From Paracoccaceae bacterium (lineage in GTDB: Bacteria; Pseudomonadota; Alphaproteobacteria; Rhodobacterales; Rhodobacteraceae), in contig JASJAU010000002.1 of the NCBI GenBank assembly GCA_030066855.1, positions 1 through 64,000 of the forward strand: a DNA stretch of 64,000 bases. Reading direction: 5' to 3'. Shown here in pieces: positions 60,153-64,000 of the stretch. The position numbers and the translations under genes were made by a program. Under the pieces are notes generated by a model, which had not been told where the DNA came from, did not search any database, and saw only the letters and a program-made list of their open reading frames with translations. Each line of letters opens with the position of its first letter. Position 1 is the first letter of the stretch.

Positions 60153-61577
60153 CTAGTTGCCTGACGCGGAGTCGCCTTCCTCAAGATCGCCGTCCTGCCA
60201 CGTGCCGGAGCGCTCCTCGCCCGTGGCGTAGCGGATGGTTCCTTGTCCCTGCCGCTTGCCTCGCACGAACATGCCCTCGTAGATATCGCCGTTGGCATAG
60301 GTGGCTACGCCCATGCCGTCGATCTCGCCGCCCTGCCACTCGCCGGTATAGGTGAAGCCGTCCGGCATGGTGATCGTGCCTTGCCCTTCGCGCTGGCCGG
60401 CGACGAAGCCGCCCTCGTAGACAGTACCGTTCGAATAGCGGGCGATGCCCTCGCCCTCGCGCTGGCCGCCGACCCAGGCGCCCTCGTAGGTGTAGCCGTC
60501 GGCGAAGGTCATCTTGCCCTGGCCTTCCATCTTGGCGTCCCGGAACTCGCCCTCATAGACGAGACCATTGGCGTAGGTCGCGACGCCGGCGCCGTCGATG
60601 ACACCCTGGCGCCATTCGCCCTCGTAGGTGTTGCCGTCCGGGTAAACGATCTTGCCCGTTCCGTCTGCCAGATCCGCACTGAGCGTGCCTGTGTAGACCG
60701 AGCCATCCGGGTAGGTGACTTCGCCCTCGCCTTCGATCCGGCCGTCAATCCAACCGCCGGTATAGAGATAGCCGTCGCTGCCGACGAAAGAGCCCTGTCC
60801 GTGCCGCCGGTCGTTGAGGAAGTCGCCCTCGTAAATGTCTCCGTTGGCGTAGGTGACCTTGCCCGCGCCTTCGCGCTTGCCGTCGATCAACTGGCCCTCG
60901 TAGACATCGCCGTTGGCCTGGGTCAGCTTGCCCTGGCCGTTGATCTCGCCGGAGGCCCATTCGCCCTCGTAGACCAGGCCGTCCGGCATGGTCAGGGTTC
61001 CGCGCCCCTCTCGGGCGCCGCGTACGAGCTGTCCCTCGTAGACGGCGCCGTCGGCATACTCGATCCGTGCATTCCCTTCCTTGATGCCCAGGACCCAGCC
61101 GCCCTCGTAGACATAGCCGTTCGGGCTTTCCATCCGCCCCTGGCCGTCGTGCAGCGCGTCAGTGAAGCCGCCCTCGTAGCGCACGCCGTTAGCGTAGATT
61201 GCGACGCCGGAGCCGTTGATCTTGCCATCCAGCCATTCGCCCTCATACGTGCCGCCGTCCGCAAAGGTGATCCGGCCGCGCCCTTCGGGCTTCCCAGCCA
61301 CGAACTCGCCTTCATAGACCGAACCGTTGGGAAACTCCGCCCGGCCCTGGCCGCGAATTTCGCCTTCGACCCATTCTCCAGAATAGACATAGCCGTTGGG
61401 CAGCCGGTAGGTGCCGGTGCCGTGCTGCTTGCCGTCCTTGAAGGTACCTTCGTAGACGCCGCCGTCGTCATATTGCTTTTTGACGATCGTGCTGTCCTGC
61501 GCCAAGGCGGGCATCGAGAGGCCCACGAGCAACGCTGCCGCGCTTGCCATCAAAGAGTGCCTGATCCGTTTCAACAC
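60153..61577 (-). CDS. Exported MORN-repeat protein
   Basis: A 474-residue protein with a GTG start at 61577 (GGAAGGGAACC upstream); the frame continues to 61706. The N-terminus is a signal peptide (LMASAAALLVGLSMPALAQ). From residue 42 it is built of 18 consecutive 23-residue MORN units (YEGxWxxGxxxGxGxxxYxNGxx) and a 19-residue partial unit at the end. There is no spacing error. MORN repeats form an extended beta-hairpin ribbon that binds lipids or proteins. In the periplasm or at the cell surface it may act as a long spacer or scaffold. No enzymatic domain is present. Confidence 0.92.
   Translation of the reverse strand: MLKRIRHSLMASAAALLVGLSMPALAQDSTIVKKQYDDGGVYEGTFKDGKQHGTGTYRLPNGYVYSGEWVEGEIRGQGRAEFPNGSVYEGEFVAGKPEGRGRITFADGGTYEGEWLDGKINGSGVAIYANGVRYEGGFTDALHDGQGRMESPNGYVYEGGWVLGIKEGNARIEYADGAVYEGQLVRGAREGRGTLTMPDGLVYEGEWASGEINGQGKLTQANGDVYEGQLIDGKREGAGKVTYANGDIYEGDFLNDRRHGQGSFVGSDGYLYTGGWIDGRIEGEGEVTYPDGSVYTGTLSADLADGTGKIVYPDGNTYEGEWRQGVIDGAGVATYANGLVYEGEFRDAKMEGQGKMTFADGYTYEGAWVGGQREGEGIARYSNGTVYEGGFVAGQREGQGTITMPDGFTYTGEWQGGEIDGMGVATYANGDIYEGMFVRGKRQGQGTIRYATGEERSGTWQDGDLEEGDSASGN
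60213..61454 (-). repeat. Tandem MORN-coding repeats, 69-bp period
   Basis: Eighteen full 69-bp units encode the MORN repeats. Frequently reused codon strings (for example the YANG and YEGE segments) recur with a 69-bp period. Such arrays can expand or contract by recombination, so copy number may vary between strains. Confidence 0.85.
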
Positions 61578-61726
61578 GTTGGTTCCCTTCCGCGCCTGCC
61601 TTTTTCGGCTGTTCCGCCTTGCCTGAAGAAATCTAATCAAGCGCTTGGAGGGCCGCAACGCTTTTCCAAACGCCCTTTTCCTTGGGCGAATAACTGATAA
61701 ATCCAACGCCGGAACAGGAGCACCCT

Positions 61727-63385
61727 ATGGCCAACCGCTTTCGCATCACGCTTGCGCAGCTGAACCCGACGGTGGGCGATCTGGCCGGAAACGCGGCCAA
61801 AGCGCTTGCCGCGTGGGAGGTTGGGCGCGACGCAGGCGCCGATCTGGTGGCGCTGCCCGAGATGTTCGTGACCGGTTATCAGACGCAGGATCTGGTGATG
61901 AAGCGGTCCTTCGCTAGGGACGCGATGGCCAATTTGGACACGTTAAGGGACGCGACTGCAGAGGGCCCGGCGCTGGCGATCGGCGGGCCGCTCTTGCAGG
62001 GCGGCAAGCTCTACAACGCCTATCACGTGTTCAAGGGCGGGCGCCTTGTGCGTCAGGTGCTGAAGCATGAGTTGCCCAACGAGACCGTTTTCGATGAGCA
62101 GAGGCTGTTTGAGCCTGGCCCCGTGTCCGGCCCTTGGGACTTGGGGGTCGTCCGGGTCGGGACGCCAATCTGCGAGGACGCCTGGCACGAAGAGGTGCCC
62201 GAGGCGTTGGCGGAAAGCGGAGCGGAGATATTGCTCGTTCCGAACGGCTCTCCCTACTACCGCAACAAGTTCGACACGCGGATCAACCACATGGTCGCCC
62301 GCGTCATCGAGACGGGCCTGCCGCTGATATACCTAAACATGGTCGGCGGTCAGGACGATCAGGTCTTCGACGGCGGCACCTTTGTGCTGAACCCTCACGG
62401 CGCGTTGGTGCGGATGCTGCCGGTCTTTGACGAAGCGGTCGAGCATGTCGATTTCGTCGAGACGGACGGAGGCTGGGAAGCAGTGAAGGGCGAGGTAGCG
62501 TCCTTGCCCGACGAGTGGGAGCAGGACTACCGCGTGATGGTCGAGAGCCTGCGCGACTACTGCCGAAAAACGGGGTTTGGCCAGGTCTGTCTCGGCCTTT
62601 CAGGCGGTGTCGACTCGGCGCTGGTAGCAACCATCGCGGCGGACGCGCTCGGGCCCGAGAATGTGCGCTGCGTTATGCTGCCGTCGAAATACACGTCTGA
62701 GGAGTCGCTCGCGCATGCCGCCGAGACGGCGAAAAAGCTGGGGACCCGGCTCGACACTGTGTCGATCAAGGACCCGGTTGCGGCGATGGAAGGAGCGCTG
62801 TCGGATCTGTTCACAGGGACCCATCCAGACGTGACCGAGGAGAATATCCAAAGCCGGCTTCGCGGCAATATCCTGATGGCGATCTCGAACAAGTTCGGCG
62901 ACATGCTTCTGACCACCGGTAACAAGTCGGAGGTCGCTGTGGGCTATGCCACGATCTATGGCGACATGGCGGGCGGCTACAATCCGATCAAGGATCTCTA
63001 TAAGACCCGCGTCTTCGACACCTGCCGCTGGCGGAACGAGAACTGGCGCGACTGGATGATGGGGCCGGAGGGCGAGGTGATCCCGCCCGAAGTCATCGAC
63101 AAGCCGCCTTCGGCGGAGCTGCGCGAGGATCAGAAGGATGAGGACAGCCTGCCGCCCTACCTCATCCTCGACGCGATTCTCGAAGGGCTGATCGACGACG
63201 AGCTGTCTGTTGCGGAGCTGGTGAAGGACGGGTTCGAGCGCGAAGTGGTCAAGAAGGTCGAGCATCTGATCTACATCTCGGAGTACAAGCGCTTTCAATC
63301 CGCTCCGGGGGCGCGGCTGACGCATCGCTCGTTCTGGCTCGATCGGCGCTATCCGATCGTGAACCGCTGGCGGGATTCGAGCTGA
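61727..63385 (+). CDS. nadE: Glutamine-dependent NAD+ synthase
   Basis: A 552-residue two-domain enzyme making NAD from deamido-NAD. Residues 1-260 are a nitrilase-type amidotransferase with Glu in ALPEMFVTGY, Lys in LKHELPNETVFDEQRLFEPG and Cys in VGTPICEDAWHEE. Residues 270-552 are the synthetase, with the P-loop SGGVDSALVATIAADALG and TTGNKSEVAVGYATIYGDMAGG. The start is ATG 61727. The next, broken gene starts with GTG directly after its stop. Confidence 0.96.
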   Translation: MANRFRITLAQLNPTVGDLAGNAAKALAAWEVGRDAGADLVALPEMFVTGYQTQDLVMKRSFARDAMANLDTLRDATAEGPALAIGGPLLQGGKLYNAYHVFKGGRLVRQVLKHELPNETVFDEQRLFEPGPVSGPWDLGVVRVGTPICEDAWHEEVPEALAESGAEILLVPNGSPYYRNKFDTRINHMVARVIETGLPLIYLNMVGGQDDQVFDGGTFVLNPHGALVRMLPVFDEAVEHVDFVETDGGWEAVKGEVASLPDEWEQDYRVMVESLRDYCRKTGFGQVCLGLSGGVDSALVATIAADALGPENVRCVMLPSKYTSEESLAHAAETAKKLGTRLDTVSIKDPVAAMEGALSDLFTGTHPDVTEENIQSRLRGNILMAISNKFGDMLLTTGNKSEVAVGYATIYGDMAGGYNPIKDLYKTRVFDTCRWRNENWRDWMMGPEGEVIPPEVIDKPPSAELREDQKDEDSLPPYLILDAILEGLIDDELSVAELVKDGFEREVVKKVEHLIYISEYKRFQSAPGARLTHRSFWLDRRYPIVNRWRDSS

Positions 63386-63940
63386 GTGCCCGAGGACATC
63401 GAGGCTGAAACCGATGGAAACCGCGTCTTGGCAGTGCTCTTCGGCGTCCTGGGGATGCTTATCCTGGCATTCCCGGAATCGATCTGGTGGGCAGTCCGGG
63501 ATCACCCGCCGATTGCATCCCAGGACATCCGGCTGATCGCGCAGTCCACGGTGCTTGCGCTGGGCGTTTTGGATTTCTCTGGTTGACTGTGGCGGAAGCC
63601 TGTCTGGCGCGGCGTCGAGACGGAGTTTCAGAACGGAGGTTTCCATGCGAACCACCGGTCGATTCTTGGGAGGGCGCGCGAGCATGACATCCGCTGGTCC
63701 GAACTTTCGGAGATCGTGGTGAGCGAATGGCCGCGAGGTGGGGATGCCATGACCTTGCGGATGAAGGATGGAAGAAAGATCGGTTTTCCGCTCAGCTTTG
63801 TAAGGGCGTCGCAAAAGGACGTACTTGTGCGTTTGGGAGTGTCGGCCGAAGGAGCGGGCTGCCGGCTTGAAAGGCCCCGGCGTCTGGAATTTCTGGTGTT
63901 TGCTCACAAACGCTGGTCGGCCGCGCCAGCGGCGACGTGA
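63386..63940 (+). pseudogene. Membrane protein gene interrupted by an in-frame TGA
   Basis: A GTG start follows the nadE stop directly. The first 66 codons encode a membrane anchor (VLAVLFGVLGMLILAFPESIWW and a second hydrophobic stretch), then TGA occurs at 63584-63586. Reading on in the same frame gives 118 further codons of coherent protein sequence: LWRKPVWRGVETEF, HANHRSILGRAREHDIRWSE, MTLRMKDGRKIGFPLSFV. The conserved-looking sequence resumes without a frame change, so a single TGG-to-TGA change in ...FSG-LWRKP... is the simplest explanation. The whole reading is about 184 residues. A start codon for an independent second protein is lacking upstream of its first conserved segment. Confidence 0.7.
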
Positions 63941-64000
63941 GTCGGAATGGCGACGATTTCTCGTGCGATGAGATGGGTCTCCGGCGGAGGCAATTGGAAA
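63941..64000. other. End of window, no feature seen
   Basis: Only 60 bases remain after the broken gene, and nothing recognisable lies in them. Confidence 0.5.

Noticed and set aside
60213-61454. CRISPR-like periodic repeats
   Set aside because: The 69-bp periodicity is coding and continuous with no unique spacers; it encodes MORN units.
60243-61697. 484-codon plus-strand frame antisense to the MORN gene
   Set aside because: Its own 23-residue periodicity (ALVDIAV-type units) is only the complement of the MORN-coding repeats.
63584-63586. TGA as a selenocysteine codon
   Set aside because: I see no SECIS-like hairpin just downstream and no redox context such as a UxxC motif; a nonsense mutation is simpler.
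62600-63907. 435-codon minus-strand frame over nadE and the broken gene
   Set aside because: Antisense to the NAD synthetase domain; no recognisable content.

Overview
The window is a GC-rich chromosomal segment that looks alphaproteobacterial, most likely Rhodobacterales (Roseobacter-type). This is inferred from the family mix: class II EPSP synthase, class III alcohol dehydrogenase, a DPRP-type photolyase coupled to an SDR, GFA-family proteins, a DUF5368-like protein, and an FnrL-type box. No database search was possible. Genes are tightly packed with many ATGA/GTGA/TGATG overlaps. I saw no rRNA, tRNA, CRISPR array, complete insertion sequence or prophage.

Left part (1-16.6 kb): a secreted polysaccharide-lyase-like protein runs off the left edge, followed by a gene-poor stretch with two stem-loops. 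A peptide-type ABC importer cluster comes next (substrate-binding protein, permease, a fused permease-ATPase, ATPase, FadR-type GntR regulator). It is divergent from a DUF1028 Ntn-hydrolase-like gene across a spacer with two copies of a palindromic operator. After a DUF2157-like membrane protein and a spacer with three look-alike inverted repeats lies a second peptide ABC cluster. This one has two permeases and two ATPases but no substrate-binding gene, and is interleaved with GFA, GNAT, a secreted protein and a phytanoyl-CoA-dioxygenase-like gene.

Middle (16.6-43.6 kb): a copper export operon (copA-cueR-GNAT) under a 19-bp-spacer MerR-type promoter, then housekeeping genes aroA, trmB, miaB, phoH, clpP, frmA and leuA. 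Among these are small regulators (ArsR/SRPBCC pair, TetR with a 38-residue peptide gene), an I78 inhibitor-like lipoprotein, an isolated lower-GC hypothetical gene, a degenerate EF-G paralogue, an ABC1 kinase, a sterol-carrier-like protein and an Anbu proteasome-like peptidase.

Right part (43.6-64 kb): a Tat-exported sulfide:quinone-oxidoreductase-like flavoprotein with a small membrane partner behind a perfect FNR box; a Clp-like AAA+ ATPase with an unusual N-terminal half, divergent from a thioredoxin/CcdA fusion; a CocE/NonD hydrolase; SDRs; a DPRP photolyase; and a deletion junction that truncated two genes. Next come an FAD amine-oxidase-like enzyme, a J-domain protein, a short accessory patch (ribbon-helix-helix regulator with a 14-bp palindrome, small ORFs, a shortened DedA-like protein), a 19-unit MORN-repeat protein and nadE. 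The last gene is a membrane protein broken by an in-frame TGA.

The most interesting signals are the DUF1028/permease-ATPase-fusion importer with its tandem operator, the three TGARC-N3-GYTCA repeats, the unusual AAA+ protein, the GTPase-degenerate EF-G, the FNR-box-controlled sulfide oxidation pair, and several broken genes with sharply defined lesions.
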